Positions 32,857-45,243 of a stretch of DNA of 64,000 bases are shown here, piece by piece (position 1 is the first letter of the stretch; every line of letters starts with the position of its first letter). The position numbers and the translations under genes were made by a program. The DNA comes from Hippophae tibetana. Taxonomy: Eukaryota > Streptophyta > Magnoliopsida > Rosales > Elaeagnaceae. The notes below the pieces were generated by a model, which saw only the letters and a program-made list of their open reading frames with translations, made no database searches and was not told the origin of the DNA. Where the stretch lies: positions 30,781,843 through 30,845,842 of the forward strand of contig CM072810.1 of NCBI GenBank assembly GCA_037013495.1, written 5' to 3'.

Positions 32857-33903
32857 TGATTAGCAAAAACTGGTATCGTCGATTCTGCCAATACTTTGGT
32901 TTTATATTTATAAAACTCTCACAAGTGCACGAATCATTTCGTAGAAAATGATAAGTATACTCCGAATGTCGATCTAAGGAAGAAATATATGTGGTTTTTA
33001 ATTTATTATTCAACTTTTAAAAACGAAATTAAATCCTAATCATCCTGTCACTATATTTGGGTTTTTATGTTTCTAATCTAATAACATAAAAATAAACATA
33101 GATAAAGATAAAGATTCAATAAACATTTATGCAAATTTTATCATTTATAATAGTGGAGTATTTATGGATATAATAACTAAGTTAATTATGTTTGCTCATA
33201 TTATTTAGGTTATTAAAGATATAAATTGATATTTATTGATTCTTTCTTTTTTATATGAATACCACATTTGGTGGGGTTAGATATTCTTTATTAACTAAAA
33301 AAATCAATTAACACCTATGGGTGGGGTTGATAACTAATTTGGTTAATTAAATTATTTCTTTTTTCTAAGAGATTGAAAATGAACCATTTAAATGCCACCT
33401 TTGGTAAGGTTAGACAGTTTAAACTTTATTTAAGGTGTCCAAATTAAACCTAAGAATTTAATTATTCGAGTACTAACTTTTAAGTTTTAAAACCACTACT
33501 GAAAACATGTTGTCAATACATTTTCACATAATAATTCTTATAAAAAATTTTGAAATAGAGCTTCACTCTAACTACCGGGCGATTGTACCAATAAATAAAA
33601 GAGCACTACTCTAAATAAGACCGGATAACTAAACCTTAAAATCTAATTTTCAGATTTAAGTTTGTAATGAAAAATAATATATTTCTCTCTAACATTCTTA
33701 ATACTAAATCTTGAATAAAAATAAAATCAAAGGAATAAGTTACGTTTTTAAGCGAAAATACCTGAAAAATAATAAAAAATACCCGTGATTCCGAAAAGAC
33801 AAATATATATAAATATATGATAAAATCATATAAATATATACATTTTTAATCAATGAATGGGCATAAAATCATGGTAATTTTAGTGCTTTTTGAGCACTCA
33901 TCA
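32857..33903 (-). repeat. Element A 5' LTR, internally deleted
   Basis: 1047 bases against 1732 in the 3' LTR. Near 33733 the sequence jumps from the U5-proximal part (ATAAAATCAA) to the start-proximal part (AGTTACGTTTTTAAGCG), removing the TATA box, the TGACGTCA site and the GC-rich patch. A can therefore not be transcribed from its own promoter. The inner end is altered (TGATTAGC). Confidence 0.85.
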
Positions 33904-33908
33904 ATAGT
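33904..33908. repeat. Target-site duplication ATAGT, right of element A
   Basis: Matches 7139-7143, confirming A as one insertion event that includes the later B insertion. Confidence 0.85.
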
Positions 33909-34600
33909 AATAATGAATATTTAAGGATAAATGTTACTGAATATGGGGACAAGTTAGAAGATGATACACCTCTCATATATGTATCAAAGGAAATTATGGC
34001 AAATTTTGAGATATGATCTAAGCTCAAACTATCATTTAAGGAGCCACAAGGTTTAGACTCTAAACTTTTACCCTTCCATCCTCAATCAAGTTAGAAAGTG
34101 AAAGAGTCCAATAAAGAGGCGAAAAAGCTATTAGAAATACATAAATTGGACGAGTTACGGTAGAGTGCTTATAAGAATGCCAAAAAAATTAAAAAGAAAA
34201 AAAAAATATGGCATGAGAAGAGAATTGATTACCATGTTTATGAACCAAAGCATAAAGTATTATTGAACAAATCAAGACTCAAACTTTTTCAAAAAAACTC
34301 AAAAGTAAATGGATACAAAGAGATGAGCCTTAGGACGTGACAGGACCACCTAGTCCAGAACGTTAAACATGACACTGGTTTTGAGGCAACCCAACGTTAT
34401 TGTACTTATATTTTCATTGCTTTTGTTTTATAGGTGAATAAATATGGAGAACCATGGCGCAACAAGAATGAACATTTCAATGACAAATATGGTGTGCCAA
34501 GACTAAGAGAGTTTTCTTTTCTTTTACATTTTCATATTTATATATGCACATTGGGGATAATGTGTAAATTAAGTTTGGGGGAGAGAACTTTATTCTCTAC
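33904..34600 (+). pseudogene. Element D, right part: integrase C-terminal remnant and pol tail
   Basis: Continues element D after A. A frame at about 34110-34310 reads SAYKNAKK, HEKRIDYHVYEP and VLLNKSRLKLF, recognisable as the end of Athila integrase, with a stop and an expanded Lys-rich stretch. RT, RNase H and the integrase core are absent, so D had lost most of pol. Downstream, GAGGCAACCC (34383-34392) and CATTGGGGATAATG followed by AAGTTTGGGGGA (34549-34582) are the usual Athila post-pol motifs. Confidence 0.75.
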
Positions 34601-36037
34601 ATTAATTTTTTTTATGATTCATTTTTAATATTTAGGGATTTTTTCAAAAAATATTTAGGTTGTTTTTAATCATGATTTGGATAGAAAATTGATAAATATA
34701 TGAAAACTAAATGCATACACACTTGATATGAAACATATGAACTCAATAATAAAAATTGGTTGTCATGACTAGGATAAGGAATGTAACATATTTTTTAAGA
34801 TATTTACAATAATCATGTGATATGCATGCTAGTTTTGATTGAATTGATTCAACTTTTATGCACATGTTCATGATTGATTTTGGTGTGCTTATTGAGAGAA
34901 ATTTTGTAGTGAGTTATGCGAGTCAATTAGATTTACCAAGTTTTAGAATCTATTTTATCATCCCTTGAGGTGAAATCCTAAATCGTATTTAGTAAGAGAA
35001 ATAATTTAGGCCCTATTTGGATCAATTAAGCCTTTCAATCTAACCATTGTTAATATATTTAGTCGCCCATTTGAGCTTAACAAAGAACCTTTCATATCTT
35101 TACACCATATTTAATGCCTAACTAATAAGTGTTACCTTTTCCCTTACACCTTTAGCTTGTATGAAAAGAAATGTTTTTTGCAATCATGTGTTATGCTTTA
35201 GAGTAAGATGAAATGTAATGCAACCTATAAAAAAAAAGAGAAAAAACTCACAACACAATTATCCTTCTAAAGAAAATAAAATATAATTGAAAATAAGTTT
35301 TGTGGTGTTGTAAAGTTACAAAAAAAAAAGATGTGAAATAAATAAATAAAAAGAATGTCAAAAGAGGGTGCACTAAAATATCAAATAAAAACTCAATTGA
35401 AATTAAAAAGTACATGATGAAAAAAAAGAAGCTAAGGTGTATGAAGAGCCTAAATTTCCTCATTTATCGACCCCTCACCTAAGTCTTACATTACAACCAT
35501 GTAAAGTCTCTATTGATTTTTAACTAAGTGCATATTTATATTAGCGGAGATTGATGTGAAAAATAGACTTATGAAACTTGTTTTAAGATTAAATTGATTA
35601 GCATGCTCATATAGGTTGATTTCACGAGTGCATTGGATGATATCATGTGCAACACACACACATAAATCAATTTGTCAAAAACCTTGCATATCCTAGTATT
35701 GATGAAACATTGATCGATGAATATGTGAACCTTTTTATCACTATTAGGAGCATTTTTTGGTCTAAATACCATTTTACCCTCAACAGTATTTATTTAATTA
35801 TTATATTATTTATTTAATTAGTTATTTTTTTTAGCATGAAGTGTCACTATTTTTCCTAAGAGGACGCATGTCCTTAGTGACTAATAAAAAAATGTGAGGA
35901 ACAAAAGGTCACATATTCTCCTCTTAACTTCTTCTTATTTTTTAGAATTAGTGCAAGCTTTTCTAAGAAGCGTGGCATGAAATAAGCGAAAAACAAAGAA
36001 AAAGAAAGAGAAAGAGGAGAATAAAAGAAAATAAAGA
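34601..36037 (+). other. Probable noncoding 3' region of element D
   Basis: AT-rich, no credible gene. It ends in a purine-rich run (about 35978-36037, AAAGAAAAAGAAAGAGAAAG and more) directly before TGATGAC, which would suit a polypurine tract ahead of a 3' LTR. Confidence 0.4.
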
Positions 36038-37586
36038 TGATGACTCTATGAAAGTAGAGTTATTAGCGCAATTTTTTACTTAATATTTACTTGTATTATT
36101 CAATAAATAGTATTTTTATGGCAAAAAATATTAAAATATAAATGTTTTAGTTAAAAGCGGTGAAAATATAATTTTTGGGATTTTTTTTGGAATTTTCAGC
36201 ACATGACCAATCAAGAGCAACCACGTGGCCACGCAGGAAAAGGAATTGACTACGTAAGCCATGCAAGAATAGAGAGTGAATCACATTATGTCACGTATGA
36301 GGAGGACAAAACACATGCCATGTGTCAGCACGACGTTCAATCTAAGTTCTCAAATTGGTCAACGCACTTTGTCATGTGTCGCTATACCATTGCTTCACGT
36401 GTTATACCCGTGCACCACACCATCTGTTTCCACCGATCACATCATGTCATGTGTTGATGACTCAACGAGCGTTGACTTTGACTGGTCTCCTCTACCATGA
36501 TTTGCTCCCTGATTCACCCAATGAGTTTCCCCTATCACGTGTCAAGTTGTGATTGGCTGGAATTGTTAGTTTTTCTTGTTTTATCGTAGCCCTTGATCTA
36601 AAGCTGATATGATGATCTAGATCGCACATAAGCTTTATTTAAGCCTTTAATCACTCTATAAACCCTTATTGCCTCTATTAGCATAATTTTGGTCAGGTTT
36701 TGGAGCTAAAAAGAGAGAAAAATACAAAAAAGTTCAAAAGATGACACAATTTTGGTGGAGATTCAAGAGGAGATTAATACTACAATTCAAGAGATTGATT
36801 GTATTTTTTTTCTTCTCTTTTCTTTATCAATTTTATATCTTCCTTTATGAAAAATATGAGTTTTATGAACACAATTATGTGTATTTAAATTTTTAATCTA
36901 GGGATCTTATGAACCCAATTTTTACCATATGATGATGTAATATTTTATCCCAATTATAATTATAATTTAATTATATTATTTAATCTGATTTGTATACTAT
37001 TGATTATTTGGCCAAAAATTTATTTGTAGAGGCAATTAAATAGATGTGAGAGAATAATTTAATTGTTTGTCTTGATTAAATAACATGCATAGTTTTTAGG
37101 CAGAGATGTATGATTCTTATGTTTGTGATCCATAATTGATGAACTTAATGATTAGTATGCAATTTAATTGGCATGAGAGTGTGATTAAATTAATTACTAC
37201 ATGGTGTGTAGTTTACTTGAGAGAGGAATACATGCTAGGTTAGATTCAATTGATCTTATAATTAATTGATAATTATATTGGGCAGATTTTAGCGATTCAT
37301 ATGTTTAGAAAATTGGGAGATTAAGTATTCCTAGATATTTTCTCATATATCTTTTTAGTTACCAAATCTAATTGAATTAATTATTGATATTTACTTTTAG
37401 TTATTTTAATTTTGCTTCCTTAAAATATAAAAATACAAAAAAATTGATTTTTATTTTTTTTAGTTTTAAAAATTAGTTTCTAATAAAATAATCTCCGTGG
37501 GAATAATTTTTACTTATCATTATATTACTTGTTATGATACGTATTCTTGCATATTCATTGTACACATAATTTGTGTGGCGATCAAA
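36038..37586 (+). repeat. LTR-like segment, possibly the 3' LTR of element D
   Basis: Starts TGATGACTC after a purine-rich run. Contains a promoter-like region (three CACGTG boxes at 36223-36228, 36396-36401 and 36536-36541; paired TTGAC at 36472-36482; CTCTATAAACCC near 36650) and ends with an U5-like stretch (AATCTCCGTGGGAATAAT near 37487 and TACACATAATTTGTGTGGCG). A related U5-like end is at 40790-40890. Boundaries are inferred; no second LTR or target duplication was found. Confidence 0.35.
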
Positions 37587-39586
37587 AGATGAAGTCGAAC
37601 AAGATGGGGATTCTAAGTTAAAGCATAACCATGCAATTATTTTTGCATAAACTTTAAATAGAAACTAGGAACCTTTCAACCGAGTTAGATTTTTTTTGTA
37701 TATATTGTTAGAAAGGCATGTATGTCTATTATAAGAGAAATTTCATGGTTTGTTTTTTCAATTTTTCAAGACAAAGTTGTACATGTTTAACTAAAAGTAT
37801 GTTCTATGAGAATTGGGCTGGAAATTATGTTTTGAACTAATCAATATTTTTAGTTTATGGAAGGGATTTACTAATTCTATATCGGTGTATAGTATCTTTT
37901 TTTAAAACTTGAGATGTCTAGTTTTGCTATCTTTTTACATAATTATGTCAAGACATTGTTATGAAAAGTTATACCTACTTTATGATGATAGGTGAAAAGT
38001 GTTTTAGAACTATTTATAGTGAGATGAAACAAGCTGAAATTTTAGTTTATAAAACAACTTTGGTGATATAAAATGAACATATGTTAGCTCCCTAGAAAGA
38101 TGTCTACTTTATGAATGTTTTGATAGATTTTAATTCGGACATTTTCACTAAGAGTTATTTTTGTTTGAATAATGAAACTCTTTTTAGTGACTTCAAAAGA
38201 TATTTCACCTATGTTCATAGTTAAAGAGCTGAGTTCAATCTTTGTATTTTGATGATGTTTTTAAATAGTTTTGTACCTATTTTACATGTAAATTTAACTA
38301 ATTTTTAGAGTATGTCTTTTCGATTTCAAACTATGAGCATAAGAATATCGAAACTATAAGTAACACTTTTATTTCTACGGAAGTAATGAAGAGGATATTG
38401 ATTTATATGTTAATAGCCCATGTTTTATCATTTTTAGAGTACCTTTTAGTTTTAGATTAGGCAAACTATTTATGGTGTTATTTTTGTTGCTTACATAAGT
38501 ATGATCATATAGGACGAGTTGATTCAAAAGATGTTTCAATACAACTAGAGAAGTAGCAGTGATATAGTATTATGAGTAGATATTGATCATTTTTAAAATT
38601 AGATCACATGGATTTTCATAAGCACATATTAGTTGTTTGTATAATATGGCTTTCATGCCAAAACTTTACTACTGAAGTTAGTCATATCTAGTTTTAAAAT
38701 GCATGTTTCATGTCAAGTCATTTTACATTCCTACCATCAAGCCATGTTATGGAAATGTATTTGGCTTTTGGCACTTGAACCAGTTAGTTGATGATTCTAA
38801 CTTACTAGAATTAATATTAGTTTTACTATCTTAATAACTTATTTATTTTGGTGAGAAAATCTACATAATGTACTTAAATATACTTTAATTGTGCCTTTTT
38901 TGGAATTGAGTGTGCTCTTAAATATAAAATATAAATTTAGCTTGTATTTTATTGAAATTATTATTATTTTATAGCTTATTCACGGAAATTACACTTTCTT
39001 ATTCATAGAAATCAAAGAGAACAAAAACAAAAGTAGTTCATAGTTTTCTATAGCTTTGCTACGACAAACTTACCCAAAATTTGAGAAGTGAAATATTAAA
39101 AGTATGAAAGCAAGGGATAGTTTGAAAGGGTCATTTAAAGAATAAAATTGGACAAGTAAGTACTCATTTTTATAGGATATATTTAAGAGTTAACACAATA
39201 ATGCCACCTCACTTTGTTTAAACCTAAAACCAAACTATAAATGAAAAAAAAACTAAATGAGCTTAAAGAGAGACAAATAGCAAAATAGTGACAGCCCTAC
39301 CTTTGAAATTTTGCATAATATTTCTTCTTTAAATAAGGGACAAAACAATACAGAGGAAGGGCAATCAAGACAATATTGGCAAGGAATTTCATATAGAAGT
39401 TCAACCAAAGAAAAGAGGAAACAAGAGACTACTTAGTTAAAGTTTTCTAAGTTCTTTCTTTACTTAAATTTATTCTAGATAATTTATAGATTTAGACATG
39501 AATATTTCTTTACAGATTTAGACATGGATATTTTTATCTATGAATTTGCAAATAATTTAAGGAGGATGATAAGCCAAATATCTCTT
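37587..39586. other. AT-rich DNA without a recognised gene
   Basis: About 2 kb, with no open frame above 60 codons and no known repeat that I can name. A short segment at 38740-38800 (AGCCATGTTATGGAAATGTA) recurs at 40905-40925, so some of this is dispersed repeat. Confidence 0.4.
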
Positions 39587-40395
39587 AGGTGGCATTTGGT
39601 TCACAGAATGGAATCAGAATTAGAATTGGAATGAGAATGAAAAGAAATGGAAAGGAAACAATGCTGTTTGGTTTGACACTGGAATGAAATGAAAAAAAAC
39701 TGTAAATTACCTTAATACCCCTATATTTAGTAAAGTTTAAATAATATCATTTACTTATTATTTTTTCGTTTGAAAAATACATTATTGAAATCATTATTTT
39801 TCCTAATAATTGTTACTTAAAACAAAAATATATGATTAAAATTATTATTTTTCTAAATAGGATTTAGGGTTTTGAGGTTTTAGATTTGAGATTTGGGATT
39901 TAGGGATTTGGGGTTTGGGGTTTAGGGTTTAGGGTTATATTTGTGGGTTAAGGTTTAGGGTTAAAATTATTATTTTGTAAATAGGGTTTAGGGTTTTAGG
40001 AATTGGGATTTGGGATTTAGGGTTTAGGGCTTAGGGTTTAAGGATTTAGGATTTGGGGTTTAGGGTTTTGGAATTTGGGGTTTTGGAATTTGGGATTTGG
40101 GATTTGGGGTTTAAGGTTTAGGGTTTTACAATTTAGGTTTTAGGGTTTTGGGTTTTGGGATTTAGGTTTTAGGGTTTAAGGTTTAGGATTTAGAGTTTAG
40201 GGTTTTGGGATTTAGGGTTTAAGGTTTAGGGTTTTGGGATTTGAGTTTATGGTTATATTTGAGGTGAGGGAAAAATTGGAAAAATTTTTGAGATGGGAAT
40301 GGATTCATGATTCCTAAAAAGGGGAGAAGGAATTGTGATTCTTTCTCCTTTATGAATCAATTTCATCCCTGACTCATTTTTCAGCCCAACCAAAC
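39587..40395. mobile_element. MITE-like element, copy 2, with telomere-like core
   Basis: Left end GGTGGCATTTGGTTCACAG followed by GGAATCAGAATTAGAATTGG. Core at 39845-40250 of TTTAGGG/TTTGGG variants with only two copies of the TTAAAATTATTATTTT spacer. Right part has GATTCATGATTCC and ends CCAACCAAACACA. It is co-linear with 4125-5470 but less expanded. A TTA lies before the left end, which would suit PIF/Harbinger, but a matching right TTA is not clear. Confidence 0.55.
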
Positions 40396-41380
40396 ACATA
40401 ATATTGAAATATATAGTTATCTTACATAATCCAAAAGAATGGGTGCATGTAATGATGTTTTTAAGGTCAGTTTTACCTAGGAATATATGGAATCAAATCT
40501 TAGGAAGTATAAACATTGCAAATTTGGAAGAATTTCTTGTAAATTCATGAATTCTAGTTATTGGTATACTTTGATGTAGTTATTGTCCACTGGTTGCGAC
40601 AACTTGTTTCATTTGTAATCCTAGCTATATAGATCACTTGACTTCTTTATTATTTCTCTTACTGAGCTAAATTTGATTTTTGCTTAGTTGTTTTAACTTA
40701 TTACTTCTATTTTACTTTTACTTCTTTTATTTTTGATTATTCAACACACAAAATTGATATTTACTTGTTAATTTTTACATTAATTTTTAATATTATAATC
40801 TCCACGAGAATGATCTTTCCTTATCATTATATTACTTATTTGTGATATGTATACTTGCATAGCACCCATTACACACTTTTTAAGCAACACTAGCCATGTT
40901 ATGGAAACGTATTTGCCTTTTGACAACTGAGCCAATTGATGCTAGCAAAGGTTAACTTGTTTTTAGTGCTATTATTGGTATACTTGGTAATTACACCAAA
41001 AACTTAATATGCCAAAATTAGGTGTATAAATTTTGTATAATTTATAAAATAGCTCGCAAGTGCATAAATCACTAATGAAAAATGAGAAGTATAGTTCTAA
41101 GGTTGGTCTAAAAAGAAATCATATGGTTTTAAAATCATTCAACAACAAAAAAAGGAAACAAAAATTGAAATGATAATAAATATGAAAAATGAGGGATGCA
41201 AAGGTTATTGAATTTTATGTATTTTTCTCACAACATCCTTATTTGTGAATGATGTTTATGAAGTTAAGAGAAAATAACACTTGTTTGAGAATTTTTTTAT
41301 GTGGACTTGTACCCATAGGTTTGTGTTTGGTTTATCAAAGATGTGTTTGAGACTAAAAATATCATTTCCTTCCTACCCTT
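40396..41380. repeat. Fragments of other Athila-type LTRs
   Basis: 40790-40890 resembles the U5-like end at 37487-37586. 41010-41120 (GCTCGCAAGTGCATAAATCA, then GAGAAGTATA) is a diverged relative, in the same orientation, of the inner end of the A/B/C LTR (CTCGCAAGTGCACGAATCAT). No gene. Element C begins directly afterwards. Confidence 0.5.
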
Positions 41381-43313
41381 TGATGAGCGAAAACCGACAT
41401 CGTCGATTCTTGCCAATACTTTGGTTTTAATATTTATAAAACTCTCGCAAGTGCACGAATCATTTCGAAGAAAATGATAAGTATACTCCCAAGGTCGATC
41501 TAAGGAAGGAATGTATGTGGTTTTTAATTTATTATTCAAACTTTTAAAAACGAAATTAAATCCTAAACATCCTGTCACGATAGTTTGGTTTTTGTGTTCC
41601 TAATCTAATAACATAAAAATAAACATATATACAAATTAATTAAATATAATCTAATAACATAAAAATAAACATAGATACAAATTCAATAAATATTTATCTA
41701 AAAATAAATATAAATACAGATTCAATAAATATTTATGCAAATTTTATCATTTATATTAGTGGAGTATTTATGGATATAATAACTAAATTAATTATGCTTG
41801 CTCATATTATCTAGGTTATTAAAGATATAAATTGATTCTTTTTTTTTATATAAATACCACCTTTGGTGGGGTTAGATATTCTTTGTTAACTAAACAAATC
41901 AATTAACACCTATGGGTGGGGTTGATAACTAATTTGGTTAATTAAATTATTTCCTTTTTCTAAGAGATTGAAAATGAACCATTCAAATGCCACCTTTCGT
42001 AGGGTTAGATAGTTTAAACTTTATTCAAGGTGTCCAAATTAAACATAAGAATTTAATTATCCGAGTACTAACTTTCAAGTTTTAAAACCACTATTGAAAA
42101 CATGTTGTCAATACATTTTCACATAATAATTCTTATAAAAACTTTTGAAATAGAGTTTCACTCTAACTACCGGGCGATTGTACCAACAAATAAAAGAGCA
42201 CTACTCTAAATTAGACCGGATAACTAAACCTTAAAATCTAATTTTCAGATTTAAGTTTGTAATGAAAAATAATATATTTCTCTCTAACATTCTTAATATA
42301 AAATCTTGAATAAAAATAAAATCAATTCATTTTAGAAATTTTTACCTATTTAATATTTCGCAAGCATAACAACGTTATTATTATATCATGATTATAAATA
42401 GCCAGCACAGTTAAATTTAATCACAGATAAATTAAATATAACATGTAAGAATAAAGCATAAAAAATAACTGTAAAGAAAATAAAATCCTTACAGAACTTC
42501 GACGCTATTCCCGTTGCTGGAAAAGCTCCAAGCGGAATTTGCACTTCCATTTATTGAATCAAAAAGCTAATAAATTACAAAAACATTACAAGTTCCTCTC
42601 AAAAAGAGAAGAACTCTAAAACTAAGAGAATTGAACTAAAAACTAAGAAAGAAACTAAGAAAGAAAGAAGAGAGAAGTGTGTTTTGAAGGTGTGTTTTGA
42701 AGTGAAGGGAAAGGGGGTATTTATAGGTGAGGATGGAGAGAAAAAATGAGTAAAAATGTTAAAAAAAAATGTAAAAACGCGTATTGGAAATGCTGAGGTC
42801 ATTAATGACGTCATCATGACGTCATGGGGGCAGCTGCACGTGAAAAATAGGGCGAAAAGGCATCGGCGCGCGCGGAAGGGGCTGCTGGGCGCGCGGGGGT
42901 TTGTCGCTGTGCATAGGTCGGTGCGGGTGAACAGTACCCGCGCTGGGGCGCGCGGGCGTGCGCGGGCTTGGGCGTTGGGGCGCTGGGCTGGGCGCGCGGC
43001 TGGGCAGCTTGGCGCGATTTTCTCCTTTTTGACATTTTGACCTTTTTGACCCATTTTGTCCAATTTTTCCATGTTTGTTGACCTTTCCCCATTTATTTAT
43101 TAATATATTTGTGATGTATTGCTTCAAGTATTCTTCTTTGAGTCTCTAAGTTGCGTTTTTAGGCCAAAATACCTGAAAAACAATAAAAATACCCGTGATT
43201 CCGAAAAAGACAAATTTATATAAATATATGATAAAACATATAAATATATATATTTTTAATAAATTAATGTGCATAAAATCATGGTTATTTTAGTGCTTTT
43301 TGAGCACTCATCA
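41381..43313 (-). repeat. Element C 3' LTR
   Basis: 1933 bases with family ends. TGACGTCA at 42806-42813 and 42817-42824, TGAGGTCA at 42794-42801, TATA-type box near 42717-42724 (minus strand), GC-rich patch 42850-43015, U5 repeats reading GGTGGGGTT and similar at 41864-42010. Confidence 0.92.
42794..42824 (-). promoter_or_regulatory. TGACGTCA array in the C 3' LTR
   Basis: Two perfect palindromes plus TGAGGTCA, 11-12 bp apart, the counterpart of the B array. The C 5' LTR retains only one perfect site. Confidence 0.6.
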
Positions 43314-45243
43314 CAACCCCCAACCAGCTTCTTGCTAGTCCCTTAGCAAGAGAAGCGATAAAAACTTAAAATTAAACTATCCTAAATCACTTTCGTGGAT
43401 TGAAACAGTTGCATTTAGCTTATGCAACAAGCCTTTAAACCCCTAGGTTGCCCTAGTGGACGAGTTTGAGTCTCGTGAGGGTTTTCAGTAATGATACCCA
43501 CAAACATTGAACTAACTGTAAAAATCAAAAGAAACTATAAAAACAATCAAATCAAAAACTAAAATTACAACACAATCAAAAATTAATTTAAGAATAAAAG
43601 AAAACAACATATCACAAAAAGGTCTCATACTTTTTTAATCTCCTTTAAGATCATAATTAAAATTTCAAGCATAAGTTATTTTAATCTCTTTAAACAATCA
43701 TGATTTATTATAATAATTAGTCGAAAATCATTTTCATATTTCCTAGCAAAAATGTATCAATTTAATTTTACCCAATTTCAGTGTCATAAATCAGAATTCG
43801 CTTCGACTCTATTCCTCACAAGTCAATACTCTCAAAACACTGAATCCTATGGGTTCAAACACTCATACTAATTTTTATGCGAAAGAGTTGATGTATAGAA
43901 ATGAACTAATATGTTCGCATATGTATAAAGAATAAAGGCTCAAAGTGTTATTTTAACATTGATCTCATGAAAGGAATCGAATGTATAAATTATAAAGATA
44001 TCATATATAAAAATTATTTTCATGCATAAATCAAACTCATTAAGAAAGAATTTCAAGATATATTCTTTTTACAAATGAAGAAATTGCAATGACTTTTTAG
44101 GGAATTACTTCCTATATCTTTCTTTTGTATTTAGCCTTTACTCACAACTTTGTAGGCAATGTGGGTCATAGTATGTAGATGATACTATATTTTTTATCTC
44201 TCTATTTTTTTTCTGAAGATATTTTGTTTTTTTTTCAATATATGTATATTTTAGAGAGTCAACCCATGTACAGATTGTACATTTTTTTTGGAATTTGATG
44301 AGTGGTTAATTTTGTGGCTTTTCTGTTTGATCTTGGTTTAGGTAACCCCATATATGTCTTTTTGTTTTTGTAGCAGTCATGCATGAATGAGATATAAGCA
44401 TATACTATCAATTTCTACTCAAATCATTTAATCTAAACAATAATAATAATAAAAAATATATGATACTCTATTAATATGAGAAAAAATTCATACATTCAAT
44501 ACTAATACGTATAGAGATCATCTAAACATTTGAATAAATAAGAAATGTGTTTGGAGTAGAAAAAATATATATTTCACTCTAAATAAAATTAATTAGGCTC
44601 AAATTATATCTCACAAGGGTAGTCTCCACTAAAAAAAAATTCATAAACACCGATTTTGGGTTTAATATAATTTCCACATTTTATCAAGAAATACTAGTTA
44701 TGACAAAAACTAACTAATTATCAAAAATAATTACAAAATATTTTATGATATGTTTTCAAAAATTAATCTAACAGTACCAAAGACTTAACTATTTACTTAA
44801 ATTTGACTTAACTATTTACTTAAATTTGACTTAAAGAAATGATAAATTTTTGTGAGAATTTTTTTTTTTAAGCATGGTAACTTTTCACCACCCCCAACCT
44901 AGAACTTACATTGTCCTCAATGTAACAACTACAAATTAAAGATAAAGAGAAAAGAGAAGAAAGATTACCTATTTCTTGAGAATGTGTAAGTAGTAATGAA
45001 GAAATGCAGGTGCATCCATCATATTCATCATTAAAGTGTATAGAGATAGATTGCTGTGAACTTCTAACATCTCAACAAATATTTTTAGTTTTAACAATTT
45101 TAAAAATTGTTCACATATAATTAAACTAAAATAAACAATAAAATTAAGTAAATAAAACAAATAACAAAAAATTACCTAAAATGATGGGTTGCCTCCCATC
45201 CAGCGCTTAGTTTAACGTCTTAGCAAGACGTATCTTTTTGGTG
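43314..45243 (-). other. Element C noncoding 3' region
   Basis: AT-rich, colinear with 19520-21425 of B in reverse. Holds the 33-codon frame (45070-44969), the CACCACCCCCAACC / ATTGTCCTCAAT motif (44888-44925) and the post-pol hairpins (45182-45232). No env-like frame. Confidence 0.75.

Larger units (their letters stand above)
7144..33903 (-). mobile_element. Element A: Athila-lineage LTR retrotransposon, inactive, split by element B
   Basis: Minus-strand Ty3/gypsy element bounded by related LTRs and a perfect 5-bp target duplication. Order read 5' to 3' on the minus strand: 5' LTR 33903-32857, tRNA-Asp-like primer site 32850-32833, leader, gag1 31543-30201, spacer, gag2-pol 29859-24694, noncoding 3' region 24693-23682 and 9852-8876, 3' LTR 8875-7144. 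Element B and its attached debris (9853-23681) interrupt the 3' region. Both gags and pol carry stops and frameshifts, the gag1 start codon is ATA, and the 5' LTR has lost about 0.7 kb. A is the most diverged of the three family members. Confidence 0.9.

Noticed and set aside
36203..36552. Overlapping 65-84 codon frames in the old LTR-like segment
   Set aside because: Three overlapping frames, no domain, and the DNA looks like promoter sequence.
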